The notes under the pieces were generated by a model. That model did no database searches, was not told the origin of the DNA, and saw only the letters and a list, made by a program, of their open reading frames with translations. From contig NOUX01000006.1 of NCBI GenBank assembly GCA_002245855.1, positions 62,001-126,000 on the forward strand: a stretch of 64,000 nt of DNA, written 5' to 3'. Source of the stretch: Sphingobacterium cellulitidis (lineage in GTDB: Bacteria > Bacteroidota > Bacteroidia > Sphingobacteriales > Sphingobacteriaceae). Below are positions 49,277 through 58,357 of this stretch, in pieces. Positions within the stretch are counted from its first letter, which is position 1, and every line of letters starts with the position of its first letter. A program made the position numbers and the translations under genes.

Positions 49277-50389
49277 TTAGTCTAACTCACCCTGGCGCCA
49301 TTTATACATCCAGAATGTCTGTTTATTATTCAAAAATAACGCCAATAAATCAGGAATGGTCTTAAAACCATTGTCGGAATTGGTAAATGCGACTAATAAT
49401 TCTTTCGATTTCGGATAGGCTAAAAAGAAACATCGGAAGCCGGGGTTGGAACCGGTATGCCAATAAGCAGAACCGACTTCGTTGATTTGCAGCCGCATGC
49501 CCAAAGCACATGGTACGTACTGATCATCCGGGCTAATTCCATCAGATTTTTTGGCTTCAGATAGTTTGCTCAGGGCGAGTTTATGTGTTTTTTTCTTTAA
49601 GCCGAAGCCATCAAAGATGTATTTACTGATAAACTTGCTGTAATCTTCAGCTGTTGTATAGAGCGTATAGGCAGCATTGCTTTTTCGATACATACCTAAT
49701 TTTCGAGCATTTCCGTTTTCCAAATGTCCGAATGCAGCGTTTGCAGCTAAATCATCATGCCAAACTATTGCGGAATTGCTCATTTTAAAAGGAGTTAAAA
49801 CCTCCTCCTCTACCAATTGCTGAAAAGACTTTCCACTGATATCCTCCATAGTCTCTTGGAGGAAGTAAAAGCCTTCACCAGAATACATGTAATCAGTTCC
49901 GGGTTCAAATTGCGAGGTAAGAGCGGTCTTTCGCCATTCTTCAGAAGGAACATCGCCTTCCCAGTTTAATAGTCCAGTGCGATGGGTCAATACCATTCGA
50001 GCTGTTATCTTTTCCTTGAATGGGTGATTCGCTAATCGGTCGTACTGATAATAGTCCCATAGGGGTTTATCCAATTCAATTAAGCCTTGATCCATTAATC
50101 TTAGAAAAGTATAAGCCGCAACAACCTTGGTCAAGGAAGCTGCTTGGAAAACCGTGTTTTTATCGATTGAATCCTGTTGGTCAACCTTTTTTAATCCGTA
50201 AGAATATAATTGGTCCTTCCTTTTCTTTTGGTAGTTCAACTGAATTGCAGGAATTTCATTTTTCTTTGCTATTTGTTGAATGGCTATTTTCTTGTCCTGT
50301 GCACTCAAGTGAGTCAAAGGGATCAAGAAGAAACAAACAACAAAAGCAGTTTTAATTTTAGTTTTTAACAGCTTTCGGAAGTTTATCAT
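49277..50389 (-). CDS. Secreted serine hydrolase of the beta-lactamase/PBP-like (class C) family
   Basis: 370 residues with a signal peptide (about 1-31, ending HLSAQ). The S-x-x-K motif is SLTK (85-88), the second motif is YSG (169-171) instead of the usual YxN, and the third is HTG in YWHTGSNPG. The family includes D,D-carboxypeptidases, D-aminopeptidases and esterases, so an antibiotic resistance role is not assumed. The first 32 bp overlap the end of the upstream P1 peptidase gene, so the two are translationally coupled. Confidence 0.82.
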   Translation of the reverse strand: MINFRKLLKTKIKTAFVVCFFLIPLTHLSAQDKKIAIQQIAKKNEIPAIQLNYQKKRKDQLYSYGLKKVDQQDSIDKNTVFQAASLTKVVAAYTFLRLMDQGLIELDKPLWDYYQYDRLANHPFKEKITARMVLTHRTGLLNWEGDVPSEEWRKTALTSQFEPGTDYMYSGEGFYFLQETMEDISGKSFQQLVEEEVLTPFKMSNSAIVWHDDLAANAAFGHLENGNARKLGMYRKSNAAYTLYTTAEDYSKFISKYIFDGFGLKKKTHKLALSKLSEAKKSDGISPDDQYVPCALGMRLQINEVGSAYWHTGSNPGFRCFFLAYPKSKELLVAFTNSDNGFKTIPDLLALFLNNKQTFWMYKWRQGELD

Positions 50390-51533
50390 AATCTAGAGCC
50401 TTGTATTTCTTTAATATATTTAGAGTTTCTTTGATTGGAATTGCCTTTACGGTCCGGCCTTTAATGCCTTTCATATCCTCAGCCATAAACATGGAGTTTA
50501 GAATAGCTTCTTCGGTTGCTTCCCAAACAGCCATGAAAAGAGGTGACATATAATCATTACCCACTTCGTTAGTTGCTAATTCGATGTCTTTGCTTTCATG
50601 CGGAATTAAATTAGCAGGGTTGGTGGAGAATGCTATAGAATAATCACCACTACCATTTGAGGAGAAAGAACCAACATTTCCAAAAGCTATATAGGATCGT
50701 TTTGCGAGTCTTTCGAGATTACGAGCAGAAAGAGGGGCATCCGTGGCAATAACAATCATACAAGATCCATCCACCTTATGAGCTTCTTTTGGCTCCTGCA
50801 TGTAATAATTGTGCAGTTCACGACCAACAGGTGCTCCATTGATATTTAGGACTCCGCCGAAATTGGTTTGCACCAATACGCCGACTGTATAACCACCACG
50901 AGAAGCAGGAATTTTTCTCGATGCGGTGCCTATTCCACCTTTAAATCCTAAACATTCTGTCCCGGTACCTGCACCCACATTTCCTTCCTCGACTTTTCCT
51001 GAATGAGCATTTTTGATTGCTTCCAAAACATCAGCAGCCTCCACATGACGCCCACGAATATCATTCAACCCACCATCGTTGGTTTCACCAACGACCGAGT
51101 TTACTGATCTAACATTTTCATTGCCAGGCAAGGAAAGCATATAGTCAATTAAACCATTGGCAACCTTTGGAGCATTCAGGGTATTGGTCAGTAAAATTGG
51201 GGTTTCAATATTTCCGAGTTCCTCAATTTGAGAGATACCCATCATCTTGCCAAATCCATTCCCTACAAAAACTGCCGCAGGGACTTTTTGTTGAAAGATA
51301 TTTCCTTGGTGGGGTATGATGGCTGTAACTCCAGTACGAACAGAGTCACCTTTAATAATTGTTTTTTGCCCTACGGTGACACCGTCAACATCTGTAATTG
51401 CATTGTTATTTCCCGTTGGAAGAATACCGATTTGAATTCCGAAGTCCCGAATACGACCTCTTTTTTCTTGTGCTTGGCTTAGTTGAATAATCGAAATTAA
51501 CCCTAGGGCTAATAACATATAACGCTTGCTCAT
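50358..51533 (-). CDS. P1-family (S58) aminopeptidase, DmpA-like
   Basis: 391 residues with a signal peptide (about 1-21, ending QAQ). It has the S58 pattern: IGILPTGNNNAITDVDGVTVGQKTI, GNVGAGTGTECLGFKGGIGTASR, GGYTVGVLVQTNFGG and NGSGDYSIAFST, where Ser295 is the nucleophile made free by autocleavage after Gly294. This family splits itself into two chains and removes L- or D-residues, or beta-amino acids, from peptide N-termini. It is the first gene of the operon that ends with ecotin. Confidence 0.88.
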   Translation of the reverse strand: MSKRYMLLALGLISIIQLSQAQEKRGRIRDFGIQIGILPTGNNNAITDVDGVTVGQKTIIKGDSVRTGVTAIIPHQGNIFQQKVPAAVFVGNGFGKMMGISQIEELGNIETPILLTNTLNAPKVANGLIDYMLSLPGNENVRSVNSVVGETNDGGLNDIRGRHVEAADVLEAIKNAHSGKVEEGNVGAGTGTECLGFKGGIGTASRKIPASRGGYTVGVLVQTNFGGVLNINGAPVGRELHNYYMQEPKEAHKVDGSCMIVIATDAPLSARNLERLAKRSYIAFGNVGSFSSNGSGDYSIAFSTNPANLIPHESKDIELATNEVGNDYMSPLFMAVWEATEEAILNSMFMAEDMKGIKGRTVKAIPIKETLNILKKYKALDYDKLPKAVKN

Positions 51534-51645
51534 GTTGATTTAGATTTTTTTGTACTAATTCATAGGTCAATAAATGTCTCCACGCTTGTAGAAGCAGGTG
51601 AAGATTATTGAATGGCAAGTATACTGAAATCTTTAGATAGGCGCT

Positions 51646-52734
51646 TTATTCTTCCGCAAATTCTTTTTGGAGATTATCCATTCGTCTTTTGATAGAAGCC
51701 TCCACCCGATAATCATCGATTTTATCAATGGCTGTTTTTTCTACATTGACCCCCGTATCGGATTCATAATTATGGATTTGCTTTTGATTTTTGATGGCAT
51801 TATCATAAGCATCTCGGCCACTCATCAACTTGACAAATACTGGAAGGCACTCAAAGAAGATAAATAACAAGGCGATAAAAATAACCGCATTTTCTGTTGA
51901 TTTATTGATTGTACCGTCTGGCTTCTTGTGCAAATTGCTCAAGGCGGCATTACGGTCAGCAAATCCAGCAACATTGACTGCGCTATCCAAGGATTTATCG
52001 GATAATATTCGTTGATCCATTAACCCTTCGGCGGTTTTTCGCTGTAATAGTTCCGACTCTTTGGCCTGCAATCTTCCCCTTAAACTATCTAAATAAGTTT
52101 GTTGTTTATTGAGGTTTTCCTCCTTCATCTTTGCATATGGACCATACCCCATCACTCCGGAAGTCTCATCGGTTTTTGTCCCAAAGATTTCATGATTTAA
52201 TTGTTGTCTTGAGGTTTTGATACTAGATTCCAAAGAATCCGCATGTATAGTCAAGGCCTTCAATTGGCTGTATTCAACGCGATATTTGTTCTCAAAGGTC
52301 TTGTTTAGCGTGTCAATCTTAGCCTTTTGTTGGACAAGATATTCAGCCCGAAGGTGTTCTCTAATTTCCTTATCGAAGATTTTTAACTCCAAGGGTCTTG
52401 AAATAATCAAACCTATTAGGATGGCTAGTAGAATCCGCGGCAAAGCCTGTAGGAGTTGCATCCAGCCACTACGGCTTTTGTCAATACTCAATACAATATA
52501 GCGGTCCAAATTAAAAATCGCCAATCCCCAGATGATACCAAATATTAATGCAAAGAATAGGGCAAATGAGCTACCACTAAATACAAAATATAAGGCATAT
52601 CCACCCGCCAAGGCAGCAAATAGGCCAGTGAAAAAAATGGTTGCACCAATGCTTATATATTTATTCTGCTCCTCAGGGAAACGGTTTAAGGTTTCCTTAT
52701 GAACCCCAGCGCACCAGAAAAAGAATTCTTTCAT
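51646..52734 (-). CDS. DUF4407-domain membrane protein
   Basis: 362 residues. Four membrane segments: three near the N-terminus (about 29-48, 52-78, 95-115) and one near 265-285. In between is a long helical, Lys/Glu/Gln-rich periplasmic or cytoplasmic region (about 125-250). It begins MKEFFFWCAGVHKETLNRFPEEQNKYISIGATIFFTG with GIIWGLAIFNLDRYIVLSID, which is the DUF4407 signature. Function unknown. It is not clearly in one operon with the downstream peptidase (112-bp gap). Confidence 0.85.
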   Translation of the reverse strand: MKEFFFWCAGVHKETLNRFPEEQNKYISIGATIFFTGLFAALAGGYALYFVFSGSSFALFFALIFGIIWGLAIFNLDRYIVLSIDKSRSGWMQLLQALPRILLAILIGLIISRPLELKIFDKEIREHLRAEYLVQQKAKIDTLNKTFENKYRVEYSQLKALTIHADSLESSIKTSRQQLNHEIFGTKTDETSGVMGYGPYAKMKEENLNKQQTYLDSLRGRLQAKESELLQRKTAEGLMDQRILSDKSLDSAVNVAGFADRNAALSNLHKKPDGTINKSTENAVIFIALLFIFFECLPVFVKLMSGRDAYDNAIKNQKQIHNYESDTGVNVEKTAIDKIDDYRVEASIKRRMDNLQKEFAEE

Positions 52735-52857
52735 ATGTTAATGCTTTAGTTATTAGACGCAAAGGATTTAGTTTTGTTACATCTAAATAAGGAAAAAAAT
52801 ATAAATTCTTAGTAGTTTGTGAGATATAAACAATGGTATACTTAATCAAAAGATTAG

Positions 52858-52865
52858 TACCTTTG
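52858..52865 (+). promoter_or_regulatory. -7 element of the M3 peptidase gene
   Basis: TACCTTTG fits TAnnTTTG, 28 nt before the ATG at 52894. The -33 position is poorly matched. Confidence 0.45.
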
Positions 52866-52893
52866 CACAAAAATTGAAACAAACTAGAAGAGA

Positions 52894-55020
52894 ATGAATA
52901 AAAAAGGGTTTTTACCTTACTGCTTGGTGATTGCCAGCTTGTTAGTAGGGTGTAACAACGAAACTAAAAAAGAGGAAGCTGTAGATTTGAAAAATCCATT
53001 ATTAGCCAAGTACGAAACTAACTTTGAAGTTCCACCATTTGATCTTATCAAAGATGAACACTTCAGACCTGCTTATAAAGAAGCATTAAAAGTACACAAT
53101 GCGGAGATTGATTCTATTTTAAAAATCGATGAACCTGCAAATTTCGCAAACACAATCCTTGCATTAGAAAATGCAGGACAACTGTTAACTCGTGTTGCTA
53201 CTGTTTTCAACAACTTGAACAGTGCAAATACCAACGATTCCATCCAAGCAATTGCAAAGGAACTGGCGCCAGTATTGTCCGCTCATAGAGATGAGATCAA
53301 TATGAACCCTGAGCTTTTCAAACGTGTGAAAACCGTTTATGATGCAAGAGCAAATGCAGGATTGGATGCTGAAGATCAAAAATTATTAGAAGAAACATAC
53401 AAAGGATTTGTTCGTTCAGGAGCAAATCTGAAAGACGTGGATAAAGAGAAATTGAAGAAAATCAATTCTGAGCTTTCGGTTTTATCCACTCAGTTTGGTC
53501 AAAATCTATTGGCAGAAACCAATGCATTTGAATTGGTTGTTGACAAAGAAGAAGACCTAGCAGGATTGCCAAAAGAATTAAAAGCGGCAGCGGCTGCAGC
53601 AGCGAAAGAAAAAGGCAAAGAAGGTAAATGGTTATTTACGCTTCAGAATCCATCGGTGATGCCATTCCTTCAATATGCGGATAACCGTGAATTGCGTAAG
53701 AAAATTTGGGAAGCCTATCAATTGAAAGGGAATAACGACAATGATAGTGACACCAAGGAAATCTTAGTAAAAATCGCTAACCTACGTTTGGAAAAAGCTA
53801 AATTATTAGGCTATTCTTCACATGCAGCTTATGTGTTAGAGGAGTCTATGGCTGAAAATCCTGCAAATGTAAATGCATTGTTGAACAAGATCTGGACACC
53901 AGCTTTAGCAAAAGCTAAAATCGAAGCAGCGGATATCCAAAAAGAAATTGATGCAGCAAAAGATACATTCACGGTAGCTCCTTACGACTGGAGATACTAC
54001 CAGGAGAAAATTCGTCAAAAACGTTTTGCATTGAATGAGGAGGAAATTAAACCTTATTTCAGCCTAACAGATGTTCGCGAAGGTGCATTTGCTACTGCCA
54101 ATAAATTATGGGGTATTTCATTTGTGGCTTTAAATAACGTTCCTGTTTATCATCCAGAAGTGGAAGTATATGAAGTACGCGATAAGGATGGTTCTCATTT
54201 AGGTCTCTTATACGCAGATTTCTTCCCACGTGAATCGAAACGTTCAGGTGCTTGGATGACTTCATACCGCTCTCAAAGCCGTCAAAACGGTAAACGTATT
54301 GCTCCAGTAATCTCTATTGTTTGTAATTTCACAAAACCAGTAGGTGATAACCCAGCATTATTAACTTTTGATGAGGCTACTACCTTATTCCATGAATTCG
54401 GACATGCTTTACATGGCTTGTTCTCAAATGTTAAATATAGAAGCTTAGCTGGAACATCTGTTCCTCGTGACTTCGTTGAACTTCCTTCTCAAATTATGGA
54501 GAACTGGGCAGCAGATCCTGAGGTATTGAAAACTTATGCAAAACATTATCAAACTAAAGAAGCTATCCCTGATGCATTAATCGAAAAAATGCAAAAAGCA
54601 GGTACCTTCGATCAAGGTTTTGCTACAGTGGAATACTTGGCAGCATCTATGTTAGACATGAACTACCACAGCGCTACTTCTCCTATCAAAGTGAAAGCGA
54701 ATGATTTTGAGAAAGCAGCAATGGGTAAAATCGGATTAATCGACGCGATTATCCCTCGTTATAGAAGTACGTATTTCCAACATATTTTCAGTGGTGGATA
54801 CTCTGCTGGATATTATAGCTATATCTGGTCAGAAGTATTGGATTCGGATGCTTTCGCAGCATTTAAAGAAAAAGGTCTTTACGATCAAAATACAGCGGCG
54901 TCATTCCGTAATAACATCCTTGAAAAAGGTGGAACCGGAAACCCTGCTGAAATGTACCGCAAATTCCGCGGAACAGATCCAGATCCAATCCATTTGATGA
55001 AGAAAAGAGGATTGAACTAA
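52894..55020 (+). CDS. dcp: M3-family zinc peptidase, peptidyl-dipeptidase Dcp type, lipoprotein
   Basis: 708 residues with a lipoprotein signal ending LLVGC (about Cys20), so anchored in the envelope, unlike the cytoplasmic or periplasmic forms elsewhere. The zinc motif HEFGH is at 500-504, with the third ligand Glu about 28 residues later (PRDFVELPSQIMENW). The region EDFFPRESKRSGAW-like (YADFFPRESKRSGAW) and GGYSAGYYSYIWSE near the end are typical of Dcp. It removes C-terminal dipeptides from oligopeptides. Single gene with its own terminator. Confidence 0.9.
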   Translation: MNKKGFLPYCLVIASLLVGCNNETKKEEAVDLKNPLLAKYETNFEVPPFDLIKDEHFRPAYKEALKVHNAEIDSILKIDEPANFANTILALENAGQLLTRVATVFNNLNSANTNDSIQAIAKELAPVLSAHRDEINMNPELFKRVKTVYDARANAGLDAEDQKLLEETYKGFVRSGANLKDVDKEKLKKINSELSVLSTQFGQNLLAETNAFELVVDKEEDLAGLPKELKAAAAAAAKEKGKEGKWLFTLQNPSVMPFLQYADNRELRKKIWEAYQLKGNNDNDSDTKEILVKIANLRLEKAKLLGYSSHAAYVLEESMAENPANVNALLNKIWTPALAKAKIEAADIQKEIDAAKDTFTVAPYDWRYYQEKIRQKRFALNEEEIKPYFSLTDVREGAFATANKLWGISFVALNNVPVYHPEVEVYEVRDKDGSHLGLLYADFFPRESKRSGAWMTSYRSQSRQNGKRIAPVISIVCNFTKPVGDNPALLTFDEATTLFHEFGHALHGLFSNVKYRSLAGTSVPRDFVELPSQIMENWAADPEVLKTYAKHYQTKEAIPDALIEKMQKAGTFDQGFATVEYLAASMLDMNYHSATSPIKVKANDFEKAAMGKIGLIDAIIPRYRSTYFQHIFSGGYSAGYYSYIWSEVLDSDAFAAFKEKGLYDQNTAASFRNNILEKGGTGNPAEMYRKFRGTDPDPIHLMKKRGLN

Positions 55021-55026
55021 TACAAC

Positions 55027-55060
55027 AAAAAAGCTCGCAATAACTTGCGAGCTTTTTTGT
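55027..55060. terminator. Bidirectional terminator between the M3 peptidase and the ABC exporter
   Basis: Perfect stem AAAAAAGCTCGCAA (55027-55040) with TTGCGAGCTTTTTT (55045-55058), loop TAAC. Confidence 0.9.
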
Positions 55061-55088
55061 TTATAAGGACTTTCAACTTGAAGTCTAT

Positions 55089-56852
55089 TTAAATTCCTGC
55101 AGAATTAAACTGTAGATCATATAACTTCCTGTAATAACCTTCCAGTTCAAGTAATTCATGGTGAGTTCCAATTTCTTTGATTTCACCCTTGTCTAATACG
55201 ATAATTTTATCTGCCTTCTGAATGGTTGATAGTCTGTGGGCAATCACAATGGATGTTCTTCCATCCATCAGGTTTTCGATGGCATTTTGAATCAACTCTT
55301 CTGTTTCAGTATCTATCGATGATGTGGCCTCATCCAGAATCAAAATCTTAGGATCATGCACCAAAGCGCGAATAAAGGAGATCAATTGGGCTTGTCCTGC
55401 TGATAAGGTAGAGCCACGCTCCTGAACCTGATAATTGAAATTACCTGGAAGACGCATGATAAAGTCATAAGCTCCAACCTTTTTAGCAGCATCCTCAATG
55501 GATTCAAAACTAATATTCGGATTATGAAGATTGATATTGTGCAATACACTATCCGAAAACAAGAATACATCTTGTAATACAGTAGCAATCGTCTGACGCA
55601 GAAAGGTTAGATCATATTCCTTGATATTTACTCCATCAAGTAGGATTTCTCCCTTCTGAATCTCGTAAAAGCGGCTTAATATATTGATGATGGATGATTT
55701 TCCTGCTCCAGTTGCGCCTACAAGAGCTAATGTTTCCCCTTGTTCAACATGGAAGCTCACATCTTTTAAAACCCACTTTTCATCATTATAGGCAAACCAT
55801 ACATTCTTAAAAGTAATTTCCCCTTTAACATTTTCTGGTTTATACTTTCCTTCATTTGGCGTGAATTCATCAGTATCCAAAACATCAAAAATACGCTCTG
55901 CCGATACCATCCCCATTTGAAGGGTATTGAACTTATCAATCAATTCTCGGATAGGTCTAAAAATCATGTTGATATACATGATAAATGCCACGACCACACC
56001 GGGAGAAATCACATCTGCTAGGATTTGTTTAGATCCATACCAAACCAATAAACCGGTCGCTATGGCAACGATAATTTCTAAGACAGGAAAGAATATGGAG
56101 AAATACCAGTTCGCACGGATATGCGCATTCCGGTGTTCCGCATTGATAGCTTTAAACTTCCGCATCTCTTGGTCCTCTCGGGCAAAATATTGGATCACAT
56201 TCATGCCTGAAATATGCTCCTGTAGGAAGGTGTTTAAATTGGAAACCCAAAGCCGCACACTTTGAAAGGCTGATTTCATGGCTTCCTTAAAGATATAGGT
56301 CGCTGCAATCATCAATGGCATGGGCACCAAGACCACCAGAGTCAATTTCCAATCGGTATAGAACATAACCCCTAAAATCACCACCAGTTGCAATAGGTCT
56401 CCAATAATCTGAATTAAACCTTCCGAAAAGATGTTGGCAATAGTTTCCAAGTCGGAGATGGTCCGAGTAATCAATCGGCCGATTGGGGTATTATCAAAGT
56501 ATTTCAACCGAAGATTGGTGATATGGTTGAAAACCTGAATCCGGATATCGCGGATTACTGATTGTCCCAGAGTATTGGTCATCAGGGTATGAAAATAACG
56601 GATAATGGTTTGTCCGATCAGAAGGGCAAACATCAAAAACAGCATCCCTGTAAGTCCTTCGCCATTTCCAGAAAGTATATAATGGTCCAAGGTATATTCT
56701 ACCAATAAGGGAAGCGCTGGCGCAACGGCAGCTAATAAAATAGTGAGTATGACAGAAATCCAAAAAACAGTTTTATAAGGACGGATATATTTTGCTAATC
56801 GCCCTAATAATTTACTGTCATATGCATTCCCAGAAATCTTATCTTTTTCCAA
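55089..56852 (-). CDS. ABC exporter, permease-ATPase fusion (MsbA-like)
   Basis: 587 residues: six-helix ABC transmembrane type 1 domain (about 25-325) then an ATPase with Walker A GATGAGKSS (379-387), Q-loop in TIATVLQDVFLFSD, signature LSAGQ (about 484-488), Walker B ILILDEATSS and H-loop IVIAHRLSTI. A half-transporter that works as a homodimer, exporting lipid or drug-like molecules; the substrate cannot be told. It lies 10 bp after truA, so both are co-transcribed. The helical part begins at RLAKYIRPYKTVFW. Confidence 0.92.
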   Translation of the reverse strand: MEKDKISGNAYDSKLLGRLAKYIRPYKTVFWISVILTILLAAVAPALPLLVEYTLDHYILSGNGEGLTGMLFLMFALLIGQTIIRYFHTLMTNTLGQSVIRDIRIQVFNHITNLRLKYFDNTPIGRLITRTISDLETIANIFSEGLIQIIGDLLQLVVILGVMFYTDWKLTLVVLVPMPLMIAATYIFKEAMKSAFQSVRLWVSNLNTFLQEHISGMNVIQYFAREDQEMRKFKAINAEHRNAHIRANWYFSIFFPVLEIIVAIATGLLVWYGSKQILADVISPGVVVAFIMYINMIFRPIRELIDKFNTLQMGMVSAERIFDVLDTDEFTPNEGKYKPENVKGEITFKNVWFAYNDEKWVLKDVSFHVEQGETLALVGATGAGKSSIINILSRFYEIQKGEILLDGVNIKEYDLTFLRQTIATVLQDVFLFSDSVLHNINLHNPNISFESIEDAAKKVGAYDFIMRLPGNFNYQVQERGSTLSAGQAQLISFIRALVHDPKILILDEATSSIDTETEELIQNAIENLMDGRTSIVIAHRLSTIQKADKIIVLDKGEIKEIGTHHELLELEGYYRKLYDLQFNSAGI

Positions 56853-56862
56853 AATCTAATTA

Positions 56863-57621
56863 TTAATCAATATATGGATAAATAACCTCCGTTAGGTAAA
56901 GCCCACAGGCAGGAACTGAGGTTCCAGCTTTTGAGCGGTCCATACTTTGAATTACCCCTTTTATATGTTCTATAGGTTTCTTGCCTAGGCCAATTTCCAT
57001 CAAGGTCCCAACAATTGCGCGAACCATATTCCGAAGAAAACGATCTGCTGAAATATGGAAAACCAACTTATCACCTTCCCAAATCCATTCTGCCCGTTTA
57101 ATATCGCAAAAATTGCTGAATACTTGCGTGTTAGATTTGCTGAAACAAGAAAAATCTTGCCTACCTAACAATTCTAAAGCCGCAATGTTCATTTTTTCCA
57201 CATCTGGTTTATCACGTAATAGCCATGAAAAATTATGTAAGAATGGATCTTTATGGAAGTGGACATGGTACTCATAACTCCGATCCGTAGCATCAAATCG
57301 GGCGTGTGCCTCCGGACCGACAGGAATTAACCTTTTCGCCGAAATATCAAAAGGCATCAGGGCATTCAAGGAATGAACAAAGCGATCCGAATTCTCCAAA
57401 ACCTTGGCAGAACTTGAAAAATGCACAAATAACTTTTTCGCATGCACTCCGGTATCGGTACGTCCGGCCCCAACAGTTTCCACAGGCTCACGAAGCAAAA
57501 TTGCTAATGCATCATTTAATTTCTCCTGAACAGAAACGGCATTGTCCTGAATCTGCCAACCATGGTAGGCAGTTCCATTATAGGCTATTTCCAAAAAGTA
57601 TTTCGGTATTTGTTCTTCCAC
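56863..57621 (-). CDS. truA: tRNA pseudouridine(38-40) synthase, GTG start
   Basis: 252 residues. KYFLEIAYNGTAYHGWQIQ begins the TruA domain. The catalytic Asp is Asp56 in GAGRTDTGVHA. RSYEYHVHFHKDPF and the final FLRNMVRAIVGTLMEIG with the AGTSVPACGLYL end are all conserved. It makes pseudouridine at positions 38, 39 and 40 of tRNA anticodon stems. The start must be the GTG at 57621: no in-frame start lies upstream, and the next Met is far inside the domain. The GTG is 4 nt after TACCTTTG (57626-57633), so the message is probably leaderless. Confidence 0.95.
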   Translation of the reverse strand: MEEQIPKYFLEIAYNGTAYHGWQIQDNAVSVQEKLNDALAILLREPVETVGAGRTDTGVHAKKLFVHFSSSAKVLENSDRFVHSLNALMPFDISAKRLIPVGPEAHARFDATDRSYEYHVHFHKDPFLHNFSWLLRDKPDVEKMNIAALELLGRQDFSCFSKSNTQVFSNFCDIKRAEWIWEGDKLVFHISADRFLRNMVRAIVGTLMEIGLGKKPIEHIKGVIQSMDRSKAGTSVPACGLYLTEVIYPYID

Positions 57622-57625
57622 TTTG

Positions 57626-57633
57626 CAAAGGTA
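57626..57633 (-). promoter_or_regulatory. -7 element of truA, implying a leaderless GTG start
   Basis: On the minus strand TACCTTTG is followed by CAAA and GTG, the same 4-nt spacing as at rlmN. Confidence 0.6.
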
Positions 57634-57787
57634 AATAATATCATTTTAGCTCCTATTGTATTTAGTAAGGAACAGGTAAAAAATATCACTGCTACAGAAT
57701 TACCTGTTTTAAATGATTCCCCTGTACTTGAAAATTTGTACAAAAGAAACCACCGATCTAGGTATATATTCCGAAGCCCTGATCCTC

Positions 57788-57795
57788 TAACTTTG
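57788..57795 (+). promoter_or_regulatory. -7 element of the 152-aa secreted protein gene
   Basis: TAACTTTG fits TAnnTTTG and lies 22 nt before the ATG at 57818. Confidence 0.45.
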
Positions 57796-57817
57796 ATATA
57801 CACTTAATTCATTGGTT

Positions 57818-58276
57818 ATGAAAAAGATATTAATTATACTAGCACTATTTCTAGGCGGTAACTATGCCGTTTCTGCTCAAGGGTTTTTGGATAAAATTGA
57901 TAGAGCATTAAATAAAGTAGAGAACACCTCCAATAAGGTGGATAATACCTCTGAAAAAGCAGGTAGAATTGGCGGGAAATTAGGAAATCTCCTAGGCAAG
58001 AAAGGCGAAAAAGCCGGAGATGCCGCTGTATTCACGGTATTGATTGAAGGCGTGAATCTGGCAGATTTGAAGAAGATTTCAACTGGTTTGGAGACCAACA
58101 AAAAAGTTAGTGAGGTGAAAATGAAGTACAATGCTGCAGGATCTTCTTTAACAGTAATGTTCAATGGTGACTCAGAAGACCTTTTCGAAGCTTTAAAGAA
58201 AACTACCCCCAAAATTACAGATGAAACTGTTCAAGCAATTGAAGATGATGGAATAGCAATTAAAATAGAAAAATAG
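57818..58276 (+). CDS. Small secreted protein with heptad-like Asn/Lys/Thr repeats
   Basis: 152 residues from the ATG at 57818; the TTG six bases before would only add two residues. Signal peptide MKKILIILALFLGGNYAVSAQ. After it comes a helical repeat (about 22-60: NKVENTSNKVDNTSEKAGRIGGKLGNLLGKK) and a C-terminal alpha/beta domain (about 62-150) with AVFTVLIEGVNLADLKKISTGLE and TVMFNGDSEDLFEALKK, which may be an RNA-binding-like or periplasmic stress-type fold. No family is recognised. Single gene with a terminator. Confidence 0.65.
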   Translation: MKKILIILALFLGGNYAVSAQGFLDKIDRALNKVENTSNKVDNTSEKAGRIGGKLGNLLGKKGEKAGDAAVFTVLIEGVNLADLKKISTGLETNKKVSEVKMKYNAAGSSLTVMFNGDSEDLFEALKKTTPKITDETVQAIEDDGIAIKIEK

Positions 58277-58298
58277 TTTATCTTTATACGTATCATGC

Positions 58299-58330
58299 AT
58301 AGGCAGTGATTTTCACTGCCTATTTCTATT
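58299..58330 (+). terminator. Terminator of the small secreted protein gene
   Basis: Perfect stem ATAGGCAGTGA (58299-58309) with TCACTGCCTAT (58313-58323), then TTCTATTT. Confidence 0.78.
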
Positions 58331-58357
58331 TAATGAAACCTGTAGATTGTTTTACCT

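Noticed and set aside
49277..50389. Class C-type serine hydrolase as a beta-lactamase
   Set aside because: The YxN motif is YSG, the context is peptide hydrolysis, and the family covers many esterases and peptidases.
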